Source: DASVHS01 sp035468985
Lineage (GTDB): Bacteria > Acidobacteriota > Thermoanaerobaculia > Gp7-AA8
NCBI GenBank assembly: GCA_035468985.1
Contig: DATISF010000047.1
Location: 57,359-121,358 of the forward strand
Reading direction: 5' to 3'
DNA length: 64,000 nt
In this document: one piece after another, positions 17,270-26,265 of the stretch
Layout of the letters: each line of letters starts with the position of its first letter
Numbering within the stretch: the stretch's first letter is position 1
Program-made: the position numbers and the translations under genes
The notes under the pieces: generated by a model
Told to the model about the DNA's origin: nothing
Database searches by the model: none
The model's input: only the letters and a program-made list of their open reading frames with translations

Positions 17270-18576
17270 AGCGCCCTCACCAGCTGCTCGAAATGCTCGC
17301 CGCGGTGCTCGAAGTTGCGGTACTGATCGAACGACGCGCAGGCCGGCGACAGCAGCACCGTGTCGCCCTGCATCGCGTGTTCCGCGGCCCACTGCACCGC
17401 GCGCTCCATGTCGCCGGCGGGAACGATCGTGGCCGCTCCCTGCAACGCTTCGCCGATCCGCGCGGCGGCCTTGCCGATGGTCAGCACGCCTCGCGTCTTC
17501 GCCTTCACGAGATCGCGCATGCGCTCGAACTCGCCGGCTTTGTCTTTGCCGCCGAGAATCAGCCACACCGTGGCGGGCGCGAAGCTCTCGAGCGATTTGA
17601 GCGTGGCGTCGACATTCGTCCCCTTCGAATCGTTGATCCAGCGCACGCCGTTGCGCTCGCGCACCAGCACCATGCGATGCGGCAGACCGGCGAACATGCC
17701 GAATGCGATCTGCACGGACATGTCGTCGACGCCCGCCGCCCGCGCCGCCAGCCACGAGGCCAGCGCGTTCTCGACGTTCGCCATTCCCTGCAGCTTGAGG
17801 ACGGAGCGCGGGATGCGGCGTTCGCTGCCGTCGAGGCACATCACCATGTCCTGGCCGTCGAGAAACGCTCCTTCATCGACCTTCCGCGTCGCCGAGAACC
17901 GCAGAACACGCGCAACCGGCTTCTTCGGCTCCGATCGCGGATCGGACGCGTTCACGATCGCCACGTCGCCCGCCCGCTGATTGCGGAAGACGCGGTGCTT
18001 CGCCGCGGCGTAGGAATCAAACGTCGGATAACGGTCCATGTGATCGGGCGTGATGTTCAGCAGCAGTGCGATGTCGGCCCGGAACGTGTCGACGGTCTCG
18101 AGCTGAAACGACGAGAGCTCGAGGACATACGTGCGCGGCTGCCAGAGATCGACAACCGCCGTGAGCGGCTCGCCGATGTTGCCGGCGATGATCGGCTGCC
18201 GTCCGGCGATGCGGAGAATCTCCCCGATGAGCGACGTCGTCGTCGATTTGCCGTTCGATCCAGTCACGCCGATGACGGTTCCCTTGAGAAAGCGAAAGCC
18301 GAGCTCGACTTCGGCGATGACCGGAATCGCCTTGGACGCCGCAATCTGCAGCAGCGGGATGTCGGCCGGCACGCCGGGGCTGAGCACGATCGTGTCGATC
18401 GAATCGAGGAGAATCTCCTCCTGCCGGCCGAACGATCGCTGCACGCGCTCATCGAGCTCCTGCGGCAGGTCCGGCGCCGGATTGTTGTCGGTCAGGCAGA
18501 CATCGTCTCCACGCGCGGCGAGAAAGTTCGCCGCCGCGACACCGGACCGTCCTGCTCCGACCACGAGGTATCTCAT
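17266..18576 (-). CDS. murD: UDP-N-acetylmuramoylalanine--D-glutamate ligase
   Basis: 436 residues from ATG 18576 (MRYLVVGAGRSGVAAA), overlapping the mraY stop by four bases. Motifs: N-terminal nucleotide-binding GAGRSG, ATP-binding GVTGSNGKSTTTSLIGE, LLNITPDHMDRYP and WINDSKGTNVDATLKSLE. It adds D-Glu to UDP-MurNAc-L-Ala in the cytoplasm. It is coupled on both sides by ATGA overlaps (mraY upstream, ftsW downstream), so these three are probably made at linked levels. Confidence 0.97.
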   Translation of the reverse strand: MRYLVVGAGRSGVAAANFLAARGDDVCLTDNNPAPDLPQELDERVQRSFGRQEEILLDSIDTIVLSPGVPADIPLLQIAASKAIPVIAEVELGFRFLKGTVIGVTGSNGKSTTTSLIGEILRIAGRQPIIAGNIGEPLTAVVDLWQPRTYVLELSSFQLETVDTFRADIALLLNITPDHMDRYPTFDSYAAAKHRVFRNQRAGDVAIVNASDPRSEPKKPVARVLRFSATRKVDEGAFLDGQDMVMCLDGSERRIPRSVLKLQGMANVENALASWLAARAAGVDDMSVQIAFGMFAGLPHRMVLVRERNGVRWINDSKGTNVDATLKSLESFAPATVWLILGGKDKAGEFERMRDLVKAKTRGVLTIGKAAARIGEALQGAATIVPAGDMERAVQWAAEHAMQGDTVLLSPACASFDQYRNFEHRGEHFEQLVRAL

Positions 18577-19670
18577 CTCAATTTCAACGTTGCCAGACTC
18601 ATGAGCGCAAAGATGATGGCGATGATCCAGAAGCGCACGACGACTTTCGTCTCGCGCCACCCCGCGAGCTCGAAGTGGTGATGCAGCGGCGACATCTTGA
18701 AGATGCGCCGCCCCGTCAGCTTGAACGACGCAACCTGCAGGATCACCGAGAGCGCCTCGATGACGAAGAGCCCGCCGACGAAGACGAGCAGGATCTCCTG
18801 CTTGATCATCACGGCCAGCGTGCCGATCGCGCCGCCCAGCGCGAGCGAGCCGACGTCACCCATGAAAATCTCCGCCGGATGCGCGTTGAACCAGAGGAAT
18901 CCCAGCGACGCGCCCACCATCGCCCCGCAGAAGACGGCCAGCTCACCGGTCTGCGGAACCCAGGCGATGCGCAGATAGTCGGCGATGCGAAAGTTTCCGG
19001 CGGCGTACGTGAGAATCGTGTACGTGACCGCGGCCACGAGCGTCGAGCCGATGGCCAGCCCGTCCAGCCCGTCGGTGAGATTCACCGCGTTCGACGCGCC
19101 GACGATGATCACCATGATGAAGGCGATGTAGACCGGCCCGTAGAGATTCAACTTCAGAATGTCGGGCCGGATGAACGGGAACGTGATCGTTGTCGAGTAA
19201 TTGTTGTGGATGCTCGGGAGGTAGGCGATGGCCAGTCCTGCCAGCAGCGCCACGCCGAACTGCACCGTGAACTTCTCCTTCGCCGTGAGGCCGAGGTTTC
19301 GCTTCTTGGCAAGCTTGCGGTAGTCGTCGACGAAGCCGATCGCGCCGTACGCGAACGTCACGAACAGCACGATCCAGATGTACGGGTTGTAGATGTCGGC
19401 CCACAGAATCGTCGGGATCAGGATGGCGACATTGATGAGGATGCCGCCCATCGTCGGCGTCCCGGCTTTCTGCTGATGCGATTTCGGACCTTCCTCGCGG
19501 ATGAACTGGCCAAGCTTGATGCGCCGCATGCGCTCGATCAGCCACGGCCCGAGGATGAAGGAGATCATCAGCGCGGTCAGCGCCGCGAACGCGGTGCGGA
19601 AGGTGATGTACCGGAAGACATTGAATCCGGAGACCACGCCGCGGAGCGGATAAAGAAGGTGGTACAGCAT
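18573..19670 (-). CDS. mraY: MraY, phospho-MurNAc-pentapeptide translocase
   Basis: 365 residues with about ten membrane segments. Family motifs: GPKSHQQKAGTPTMGGILI, FGAIGFVDD-like (YGAIGFVDDYRKLAKKRN), NAVNLTDGLDGLAIGS with its catalytic Asp, and MGDVGSLALGGAIG, then the C-terminal SPLHHHFELAGWRETKVV. It attaches phospho-MurNAc-pentapeptide to undecaprenyl phosphate to give lipid I. Start ATG shares one base with the murF stop (TGATG). Confidence 0.98.
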   Translation of the reverse strand: MLYHLLYPLRGVVSGFNVFRYITFRTAFAALTALMISFILGPWLIERMRRIKLGQFIREEGPKSHQQKAGTPTMGGILINVAILIPTILWADIYNPYIWIVLFVTFAYGAIGFVDDYRKLAKKRNLGLTAKEKFTVQFGVALLAGLAIAYLPSIHNNYSTTITFPFIRPDILKLNLYGPVYIAFIMVIIVGASNAVNLTDGLDGLAIGSTLVAAVTYTILTYAAGNFRIADYLRIAWVPQTGELAVFCGAMVGASLGFLWFNAHPAEIFMGDVGSLALGGAIGTLAVMIKQEILLVFVGGLFVIEALSVILQVASFKLTGRRIFKMSPLHHHFELAGWRETKVVVRFWIIAIIFALMSLATLKLR

Positions 19671-21049
19671 CAGTGAACTGCCTCCGCCACGCCGGTGAGC
19701 ATCGAAACGATCTTGTCCAGACCGATTCCGCGCGACGCCTTGATCAGGACGAGATCGCCGTCCTGGATGAATCCCTGCAGGAACTGCCCTGCGCCTGCCG
19801 CGTTGTCGAAGTGATGGAGGCTGTTGTGACCGCTCTCCTGTGCGCCGTCGAGCAGCGCCTTCGAGCGCCTTCCGACGCCGATCACGACGTCGATTTCCTT
19901 CGGGATGGCGCGCCCCGCGTCGCGGTGGAAGTCGAGCTCCCTGTCGCCGAGCTCCAGCATGTCGCCGATCACGGCGATGCGGCGTCCTTCGACTTCCGCC
20001 TGGGCCATCAGCTCGAGCGTGCGGTCGAGCGCGTACGGATTCGAGTTGTACGTGTCGTCGTAGATCTGCGCGCCGCGATACGGAACGATGACGCCGCGGT
20101 GCGAGGCCGGCTTGACCTCGCCAACGCCGCGCTCGATCCCGGCCCAGGAGATGCCGATCGCGCGCGCCGTGGCGATCGCGGCGACGAGATTCTCGAGGTT
20201 GTGCCGCCCCGGCATCGAGATCTCGAATTCGCGCGACGCCCCCTCGGCCTTCAGCGTGAAGGAGGTGCCGAGAAGTCCGTGCTCGCGGATGCTCGTGGCG
20301 CGGTAATCGGCATCGTGGTCGATTCCGTAGGTCTTCTTCGGGCCGGGATAGTTGCGGCTGATCCGCACGACGTACTCGTTGTCGTTGTTGATGATCACCG
20401 TGCCGCCGGGCTTCAGGTTCTCGAGCAGCTCGCGCTTCGCTTCGGCAATCTTCTCGATCGTGCCGAAGAACTCGATATGCACCGGCCCGATGTTCGTGTA
20501 CACACCGACGTCGGGACGGGTGAGACCGGCCAGTGTGGCGATCTCTCCCTTGTGATTCATCCCCATCTCGGAGACGACGATCTGCGCTTCATCGGGAGTG
20601 TTGTCGATGCACAGCGGACATCCGATCAGGTTGTTGAAGTTGCCCCACGACCTGAACGTGCGCCGCTCGGTCGCGGCGAGCGTGGCGATCATCTCCTTGG
20701 TCGTCGTCTTTCCCGCCGATCCGGTGATGCCGATCAGCGTGAATTTCATCCGCTGGCGGATCGACTTCGCCAGCTGCTGCAGCGCGACCGTGGTGTCGGA
20801 CACCCGGACGATTCCCTTGTCGCGCGGAAGGTGCGGCGGAACCTGGGAGACCACGGCGCCGCGCGCGGTCTCCAGCGCCTGCGGCACGAACTGATGCCCG
20901 TCGAGGCGCTCGCCCTTGATGGCGAAGAACACGGCGTCCGGTTTGACTTCCCGCGAGTCGATGACGACCGACGAGGTGACGACGTCGCCGCCCTGAACGA
21001 GTTGGCCGCCGGTCATTTCGGCGATCTGAGAAAAGGTCAGCCGAGGCAT
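19670..21049 (-). CDS. murF: UDP-N-acetylmuramoyl-tripeptide--D-alanyl-D-alanine ligase
   Basis: 459 residues from ATG 21049. An in-frame ATG lies 12 bases further upstream, but it forms part of the Shine-Dalgarno GGAGG sitting five bases before the chosen ATG, which decides the start. Motifs: GITGSAGKTTTKEMIA, SWGNFNNLIGCPL, EMGMNHKGEIATLAGLTRPD, DDTYNSNPYALDRTLELM. It adds D-Ala-D-Ala to complete the pentapeptide. Unlike its neighbours it is separated from murE by a 257-base spacer with hairpin repeats, so it has its own ribosome site. Confidence 0.97.
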   Translation of the reverse strand: MPRLTFSQIAEMTGGQLVQGGDVVTSSVVIDSREVKPDAVFFAIKGERLDGHQFVPQALETARGAVVSQVPPHLPRDKGIVRVSDTTVALQQLAKSIRQRMKFTLIGITGSAGKTTTKEMIATLAATERRTFRSWGNFNNLIGCPLCIDNTPDEAQIVVSEMGMNHKGEIATLAGLTRPDVGVYTNIGPVHIEFFGTIEKIAEAKRELLENLKPGGTVIINNDNEYVVRISRNYPGPKKTYGIDHDADYRATSIREHGLLGTSFTLKAEGASREFEISMPGRHNLENLVAAIATARAIGISWAGIERGVGEVKPASHRGVIVPYRGAQIYDDTYNSNPYALDRTLELMAQAEVEGRRIAVIGDMLELGDRELDFHRDAGRAIPKEIDVVIGVGRRSKALLDGAQESGHNSLHHFDNAAGAGQFLQGFIQDGDLVLIKASRGIGLDKIVSMLTGVAEAVH

Positions 21050-21073
21050 GCCGACCTCCATGGAGCCCCGTCG

Positions 21074-21125
21074 TCCGATGGAGCCCCGGCGTCAGCCGGG
21101 GTTCTCACCGGCAGACGCCGGTGAG
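21074..21125. repeat. Double hairpin repeat in the murE-murF spacer (family C)
   Basis: First hairpin CCCCGGC-GTCA-GCCGGGG (21084-21101) preceded by ATGGAG; second CTCACCGGC-AGAC-GCCGGTGAG (21104-21125). The rest of the 21050-21306 spacer has no gene that I can support. Confidence 0.8.
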
Positions 21126-21306
21126 CCATCGGTGTCGCCTTCCGGCCCCGCCGCGCTTCTTCCCCGGTGGTCGCCCCCTTCCCCCACGAAGACTGCCTGG
21201 CGATCACCATCCACGCACCCACGCCGAAACTGACCGACGGAGCCGGAACGCGACACCTGATCTCGCGCGTTGAATCATAGAACGATTTCATCACTGATTA
21301 CAACCA

Positions 21307-22821
21307 TTAATTTGAGCCAATTTTGGTGCCTACTTTTTCACTCCTCTTTTTTAGGGCGAGCTCAGCCTCTTCGCGATCATCGAAGTGAAGGATCTGATCG
21401 CCGACGACCTGATAGGTCTCGTGACCTTTGCCGGCGATCACGATGACGTCGTCGTCCGAAGCGGTCTCGATCGTGCGCGCGATCGCGGCGCGGCGATCCG
21501 TGATCCGGGTGTAGCGATTTCGATCGATGCCGCTCAACCCTTTTTCGATCTCGTCGATGATGGCGTCGGGCTTTTCGCTGCGCGGATTGTCGCTGGTGAG
21601 GATCGTGGAATCCGCGAGACGTCCGGCGATCGCTCCCATCTGCGGGCGCTTCCCCTTGTCGCGATCGCCACCGCAGCCGAAGAGGATGACCACTCGCTTG
21701 CCGCCGGCGAGCCCACGCACGGCGTGCAGGAGTTTCTCGAGCGCGTCGGGTTTGTGTGCGTAATCGACGATGACCGTGGGGCCGGCATCGATCGAGACAC
21801 GCTCGAAACGGCCGCGCACCGCGTCGAGCCTGCGGATTCCCTCCTCGATCGTCTTCACAGGCATCCCGACGACCAGCGCCGCACCCACCGCGCCGAGCCA
21901 GTTGTAGAGATTGGGCGTGCCCAGGAGGTTCGATTCGACGCGGATGGTGCCGGCGGGTGTGGCCAGGCTTCCGCGCAGGCCCCGCACCGAAATCTCGAAG
22001 CCGCCGGCGGGACGAAGATCACCATTCTGTCCGAACGTGATCACGCTGCCGCGGCCGATCTCGCCGATCAGCCGGCGCCCGTACTCGTCGTCCTCGTTCA
22101 CCACCGCGGTCCGGCGCGTGCGATCGATCTGATCGAACAGGATCCGTTTCGCCGAGTAGTAGTCGTCGAAGTCCTTGTGAAAATCGAAGTGATCGCGGGA
22201 GAGGTTCGTGAAGACGGCCGCGGCGAACCGGATGCCGTGCGTACGCTTCAGCGCGAGCGCATGCGACGAGACTTCCATCACCGCGTGCCGCACGCCGGCA
22301 TCGGCCATTTTTCGGAACCACTGCTGCAGAACGACAGCGTCGGGCGTGGTCCGGTCGGCGACGAGCCGCTCCTCGCCGGCGCGGTATTCGATCGTGCCGA
22401 TGAGACCGACCGGATCGCCGCTGGCGTCGAAGACCGACTCGATCATCTTTGTGGTCGTGGTCTTGCCGGATGTTCCGGTCACGCCGACGAGCGAGAGCTT
22501 GTCCGCGGCGTGGCCGTAGAAATTCGCGGCGATGATGGCGAGGGCGGCGCGCGCGTCGCGCACCTCAACGTGGGGCCGACTCTCCAGTGGGCCTGGGCCG
22601 ACTGGAGAGTCGGCCCTCCGTTCGGAAACCACCGCCGCCGCGCCTTTTTCCAACGCCTGTCCGATGAACTTCGCGCCGTCTTGTTGGAACCCCGCGATGG
22701 CGATGAAGAGCGCGCCTTTGCGAACCAGACGGGAGTCGGCAGAGATCGAGCTGATCTCTGTCGACGGGTCGGCGCTCGACTGAACCACATCGACGCCGCG
22801 TAACAGTTCCGACAGTCTCAT
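21307..22821 (-). CDS. murE: UDP-N-acetylmuramoyl-L-alanyl-D-glutamate--2,6-diaminopimelate ligase
   Basis: 504 residues. ATP-binding GVTGTSGKTTTTKMIESVF, HAVMEVSSHALALKRTHG, NLSRDHFDFHKDFDDY, and the specificity motif DNPR (TSDNPRSEKPD), which marks meso-diaminopimelate rather than lysine addition. ATGA overlap with ftsI. A palindromic repeat (22566-22616) is translated in frame in the N-terminal UDP-binding domain as ADSPVGPGPLESRP, between VVSERR and VEVRDARAALA. This insertion must be tolerated in a surface loop because the rest of the enzyme is intact. Confidence 0.97.
   Translation of the reverse strand: MRLSELLRGVDVVQSSADPSTEISSISADSRLVRKGALFIAIAGFQQDGAKFIGQALEKGAAAVVSERRADSPVGPGPLESRPHVEVRDARAALAIIAANFYGHAADKLSLVGVTGTSGKTTTTKMIESVFDASGDPVGLIGTIEYRAGEERLVADRTTPDAVVLQQWFRKMADAGVRHAVMEVSSHALALKRTHGIRFAAAVFTNLSRDHFDFHKDFDDYYSAKRILFDQIDRTRRTAVVNEDDEYGRRLIGEIGRGSVITFGQNGDLRPAGGFEISVRGLRGSLATPAGTIRVESNLLGTPNLYNWLGAVGAALVVGMPVKTIEEGIRRLDAVRGRFERVSIDAGPTVIVDYAHKPDALEKLLHAVRGLAGGKRVVILFGCGGDRDKGKRPQMGAIAGRLADSTILTSDNPRSEKPDAIIDEIEKGLSGIDRNRYTRITDRRAAIARTIETASDDDVIVIAGKGHETYQVVGDQILHFDDREEAELALKKRSEKVGTKIGSN
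22566..22616. repeat. Palindromic repeat, family B, inside murE
   Basis: Perfect 16-bp inverted arms GGGCCGACTCTCCAGT (22573-22588) and ACTGGAGAGTCGGCCC (22601-22616) around a 12-base centre, preceded by CAACGTG as in the copy at 9302-9351. Confidence 0.9.
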
Positions 22822-24746
22822 CGTCCGCCCTCCGCGAGTGTGATCGACACCCGCCGGTCCGGCGGCAAAGCTTCGCCTGCTGCAGGTTTTTGAATGGTGA
22901 CCACTCCGCTTCCGACCGCCTCCACGAGCAGTCCGGCCGCGGTCGCGCGAGCGACCGCCGCTCGCGCGTCGAGACCTCTCAGGTCCGGAACGTCCGCTCG
23001 CGAGACCGGAGTCTGCTGTTGCGAAAACGCGGCCAGCAGCGGTGCATCCAGGCCGATCGACCGTTGGGGCACGGAAGGGGGCACTCTCAGGTAGTGCAGG
23101 GTTGCTTCGGCGATCTCGCGGAACGCCGGTGCCGCGATCACGCCGCCGAACTGCTCCCCTTTCGGCTCATCGACGACGACCAGGATCACGAGCCGCGGGC
23201 GATCGGCGGGAACGTATCCGCCGAACGATGCGATGAACTTGTCGGGTGCGTAACCGCCGCGGACCGCTTTCTGCGCCGTGCCGGTCTTCCCTGCAACCAC
23301 ATGTTCGGGAAGCGCCGCGCGCTCGCCGGTTCCGCGATAGACCACCGACTTGAGAATCTCGTTCAGCACCGCGGCCGTGCGTTCGGAGATCACTCGCTGC
23401 GACTTGGGACGCTCCGGCGCGTAAATCGTTTTGCCCGATGCATCGACGACGCGCTCGATCACGCGCGGCTCCAGACGCATGCCGCCGTTGGCCACAGTGC
23501 CGATGGCGCGAACGAGCTGCAACGGCGTGACGCCGATCTCCTGTCCGATGGAGATGCTGGCCACCGACACGTCCGACCAGCGGTTCAGCCGGCGCAGCAG
23601 ACCGGTGGCCTCGCCCGGAAGCTGGACATTGGTCCGCTCGCCGAAGCCGAAGCGACGGACGTAGTCGTACATCCTTTTTTCCCCGAGCGCGAGCGCGACG
23701 CGGATCGTGCCGACGTTCGAGGAGTGCACCATCACGTCTTCGAACGTCATCAATCCGTAGTGCCCGCCACCGTGCTCGTGGATCTCGACGTCGGCGATCT
23801 GGATCGCGCCGTTGCCGCAATCGAGAATCTGCGACGGCGTGACGACGCCCTCCTCGATTCCCGCGGAGGCGGTGACGATCTTGAACGTCGATCCCGGCTC
23901 GTACATCTCCTGCGTGTTGCGATTGCGCCACGACCACGGCGGAAAATCGCCGAAGCGGTTGGGGTCGAACGTGGGATAGGAAGCCATGGCCAGGATGTCG
24001 CCATCGCGTGCATCCATGACGATCGCCGCTCCGCCGGCGCCGTGGTACTTCTCCACCGCCTTGCCGAGCGCGCGCTCGGTGATGAACTGCACGACCGAGT
24101 CGATCGTCAGCACGACGTCGTTGCCATCGACGGCGCGATTCAGTCCTTCGCCGCCCACGAGATACATGCCGCGCCGCGCATCGCGAAGCACGGTCACCCG
24201 TCCCGGCTTGCCGCGCACGTACGAATCGAACGAATGCTCGACGCCGGCGAGACCTTCCCCGTCGACGCCGGCATACCCGATGACGCTCGCGGCGAGCGAT
24301 CCGCGCGGATAGGCGCGGCGGTGATCCTCGATGAAATCGATGCCTCCGATTCCGAGCGTTCGCACCTGCGCCGCGACCTCGAGCGGTACCTGCCGTGCGA
24401 TCCAGACGAATCCGGCGTCGCTCTTCAGGCGCGCCTCGATCTCGCGCGCCGGAATGTCCAGGATCGGCGAGAGCTTCGCGGCAACGGCACGGCGATTCGT
24501 GATCGCCTGCGGGTCGGCGTAGATCGATTCGGCGGCGACGCTTTCGGCCAGCACGCGGCCCCGCGCGTCGAGAATCGCGCCACGCACCGGGCTGAGATCG
24601 AGCGTGCGCTCCTGTTGCCGCATCGCACGGTTGGTGTACTCGTCATGACGAACGATCTGGATCTGAATCAGGCGCCCCACGACGATCACCGCCCACGCAG
24701 CGAGCACGGCGAAGATCTGGAGGAGGCGTTTGTGAGGGACGGTCAC
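22818..24746 (-). CDS. ftsI: FtsI / PBP3, septal transpeptidase with a PASTA domain
   Basis: 642 residues. One N-terminal membrane anchor (about 7-25), PBP dimerisation domain (RGAILDARGRVLAES), transpeptidase domain with S286-T-F-K289 (EPGSTFKIV), SSN (MVHSSNVGT) and KTG (AGKTGTAQK). The last 60 residues form one PASTA domain (VPDLRGLDARAAVARATAAG), as in SpoVD-type and several non-proteobacterial FtsI proteins. It cross-links septal peptidoglycan with FtsW. GTG start overlaps the ftsL stop (GTGA); its stop overlaps the murE start (ATGA). Confidence 0.96.
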   Translation of the reverse strand: MTVPHKRLLQIFAVLAAWAVIVVGRLIQIQIVRHDEYTNRAMRQQERTLDLSPVRGAILDARGRVLAESVAAESIYADPQAITNRRAVAAKLSPILDIPAREIEARLKSDAGFVWIARQVPLEVAAQVRTLGIGGIDFIEDHRRAYPRGSLAASVIGYAGVDGEGLAGVEHSFDSYVRGKPGRVTVLRDARRGMYLVGGEGLNRAVDGNDVVLTIDSVVQFITERALGKAVEKYHGAGGAAIVMDARDGDILAMASYPTFDPNRFGDFPPWSWRNRNTQEMYEPGSTFKIVTASAGIEEGVVTPSQILDCGNGAIQIADVEIHEHGGGHYGLMTFEDVMVHSSNVGTIRVALALGEKRMYDYVRRFGFGERTNVQLPGEATGLLRRLNRWSDVSVASISIGQEIGVTPLQLVRAIGTVANGGMRLEPRVIERVVDASGKTIYAPERPKSQRVISERTAAVLNEILKSVVYRGTGERAALPEHVVAGKTGTAQKAVRGGYAPDKFIASFGGYVPADRPRLVILVVVDEPKGEQFGGVIAAPAFREIAEATLHYLRVPPSVPQRSIGLDAPLLAAFSQQQTPVSRADVPDLRGLDARAAVARATAAGLLVEAVGSGVVTIQKPAAGEALPPDRRVSITLAEGGR

Positions 24747-25171
24747 TTCCGCCCTCCCGGCCAGGCCTCGGGCCTCGGGCCTCGGGCCTCGGGTTCCACC
24801 CGCCCGGGCGGTCGGGTCTGAGGCCCCAGGCCTGAGGCCTGAGGCCTGTCGTTGACCATCACGATGGCGATCGGCTCGGTTTTCGAGAGGCCGAGATCCG
24901 TCGCCCGCTTCTGGACCGATTCGAGCGCCGTCAGCCGGTCGAACTCGACCTGCAGGCGTTTGTTCTCTTCGTCGATGGACTTGCGGACCTTCTGCAGCTC
25001 GGTGGCCTGGCGGCCGAGGCGGATGACCTCCAGGTTCTGCCAGGTAAAGAGAAGGAGGAACAGCCCGACGGGAACGCCGAGGAAAAAGACGGCCAGGAGC
25101 TCACGGAAGCGCTGACGGTCGCGCTCGCGAACGATGTGGGCGTTGTCGATGGACTTCTTCTGCGTGTACAT
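24743..25171 (-). CDS. ftsL: FtsL-like divisome protein with a repeat-derived tail
   Basis: 142 residues from ATG 25171 (MYTQKKSIDNAHIVRE); a TTG 24 bases upstream is an alternative. Short cytoplasmic part, one membrane segment (LLAVFFLGVPVGLFLLLFTW), then a leucine-zipper-like coiled coil with ATELQKVRKSIDEENKRLQ, and LESVQKRATDLGLSKTEP, the common FtsL pattern. The last 35 residues (starting RPQASGLGPQ) are Pro/Arg/Gly-rich and are encoded by tandem and inverted repeats at 24762-24848. It lies between rsmH and ftsI as expected for FtsL. Confidence 0.85.
   Translation of the reverse strand: MYTQKKSIDNAHIVRERDRQRFRELLAVFFLGVPVGLFLLLFTWQNLEVIRLGRQATELQKVRKSIDEENKRLQVEFDRLTALESVQKRATDLGLSKTEPIAIVMVNDRPQASGLGPQTRPPGRVEPEARGPRPEAWPGGRK
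24762..24848. repeat. Heptamer and inverted repeat forming the 3' end of ftsL
   Basis: GGCCTCG x4 (24764-24791), a CCCGCCCGGGCGG centre and then GAGGCCT-type copies in the opposite sense, so the block can fold on itself. The heptamer equals the one in murG. Confidence 0.85.
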
Positions 25172-25199
25172 GGCCGTACTGCTGCGCGAAATCAAGAAA

Positions 25200-25328
25200 C
25201 AAGGGTGAAGATCTGCCTACAAGCACGGCACCGAGAACCATCCACACACACCCACGCTCCACGCTCCACCCCTCCCGAGCTCCCGCCACCGCACACACAC
25301 CCAACCCTTCCCCAACCTTCACCCTTGC
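25200..25328. repeat. C-rich spacer bounded by an 11-bp inverted repeat (ftsL-rsmH)
   Basis: CAAGGGTGAAG (25200-25210) and CTTCACCCTTG (25318-25328) are perfect inverted copies flanking a strongly strand-biased C/A-rich tract with CACACACCC direct repeats. No gene is supported here. Confidence 0.75.
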
Positions 25329-25350
25329 TCCACGACTTCGAGCAGGGGCA

Positions 25351-26262
25351 CTACACCTTCTCGGCGACGCGCAACTTCGCGCTGCGCGACCGCGGATTGC
25401 GATTCACTTCCTCCTCTGAAGCAGTCAGCGGCCTTCCGGTGAGCACCTTCACCATCGCCTTCGCGCCGCACCCGCAAACCGGCATGCCGGGCGGGCAGAT
25501 GCACTCCCCTTCCAGACGGCGGAACGCGAGCTTGACGATCCGATCCTCGAGCGAGTGGAACGAGATCACCGCGATGCGCGCTTGCGGCTCGAGGATGCTC
25601 ACGGCATCGTCGATAAACCGGTCGAGACCGGCGAGCTCCGAGTTCGCGGCGATGCGAATGGCCTGGAACGTCAGCGTCGCCGGATCGATGTCGTGCGGCC
25701 TCGATCGCTTGACGCCGCGGACGACATCGGCGAGCTGCGTGGTCGTCTCCAGCGGCCTCGCCGCCACGATCGCTCGCGCGATTCGTTTCGCCATTGGCTC
25801 TTCGCCGTATTCGCGAATGATCTTCGCCAGCTCGTGCTCGTCGAAGGTGTTGACGATCTCGGCGGCCGGGCGGCTGTCCGGACCCATGCGCATGTCGAGC
25901 GGCCCTTCGACGCGGAACGAAAAACCACGCGACGCGTCGTCGAGCTGCATCGAGGAGACGCCGAGGTCGGCGAGAACGCCGCCGGCTGTGTCGAGCCCCA
26001 ACTGCTTCAAGATGTCAATGAGCGACTCGTGACGGCCGCGGACGAACGTCACGCGATCCGCGAACGGCGACAGCCGCTGGCGCGATCGTTCCAGCGCCTC
26101 CGGATCGCGGTCGATCGCGACGAGCCGTATCCGCGGATGAACCCGCAGCAGCGCCTCGGCGTGACCGCCCAACCCCACCGTCGCATCGACGAGCGTCGCG
26201 TCTTCGCGCGGCGGGCGGAGGTGATCGAGTACTTGTTGTAAAAGAACCGGTTCGTGTTTCAC
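25351..26262 (-). CDS. rsmH: 16S rRNA m4C1402 methyltransferase RsmH (MraW)
   Basis: 303 residues, the normal length. HEPVLLQQVLDHL at the N-terminus, SAM motif LVDATVGLGGHAEALL, ADLGVSSMQLDDASRGFSF, AIRIAANSELAGLDRF and the C-terminal VISFHSLEDRIVKLAF with a Cys cluster (CICPPGMPVCGCG). It methylates C1402 in the decoding centre. It starts four bases after mraZ, the conserved mraZ-rsmH head of dcw clusters, and is separated from ftsL by the inverted-repeat spacer at 25200-25328. Confidence 0.97.
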   Translation of the reverse strand: MKHEPVLLQQVLDHLRPPREDATLVDATVGLGGHAEALLRVHPRIRLVAIDRDPEALERSRQRLSPFADRVTFVRGRHESLIDILKQLGLDTAGGVLADLGVSSMQLDDASRGFSFRVEGPLDMRMGPDSRPAAEIVNTFDEHELAKIIREYGEEPMAKRIARAIVAARPLETTTQLADVVRGVKRSRPHDIDPATLTFQAIRIAANSELAGLDRFIDDAVSILEPQARIAVISFHSLEDRIVKLAFRRLEGECICPPGMPVCGCGAKAMVKVLTGRPLTASEEEVNRNPRSRSAKLRVAEKV

Positions 26263-26265
26263 GGC

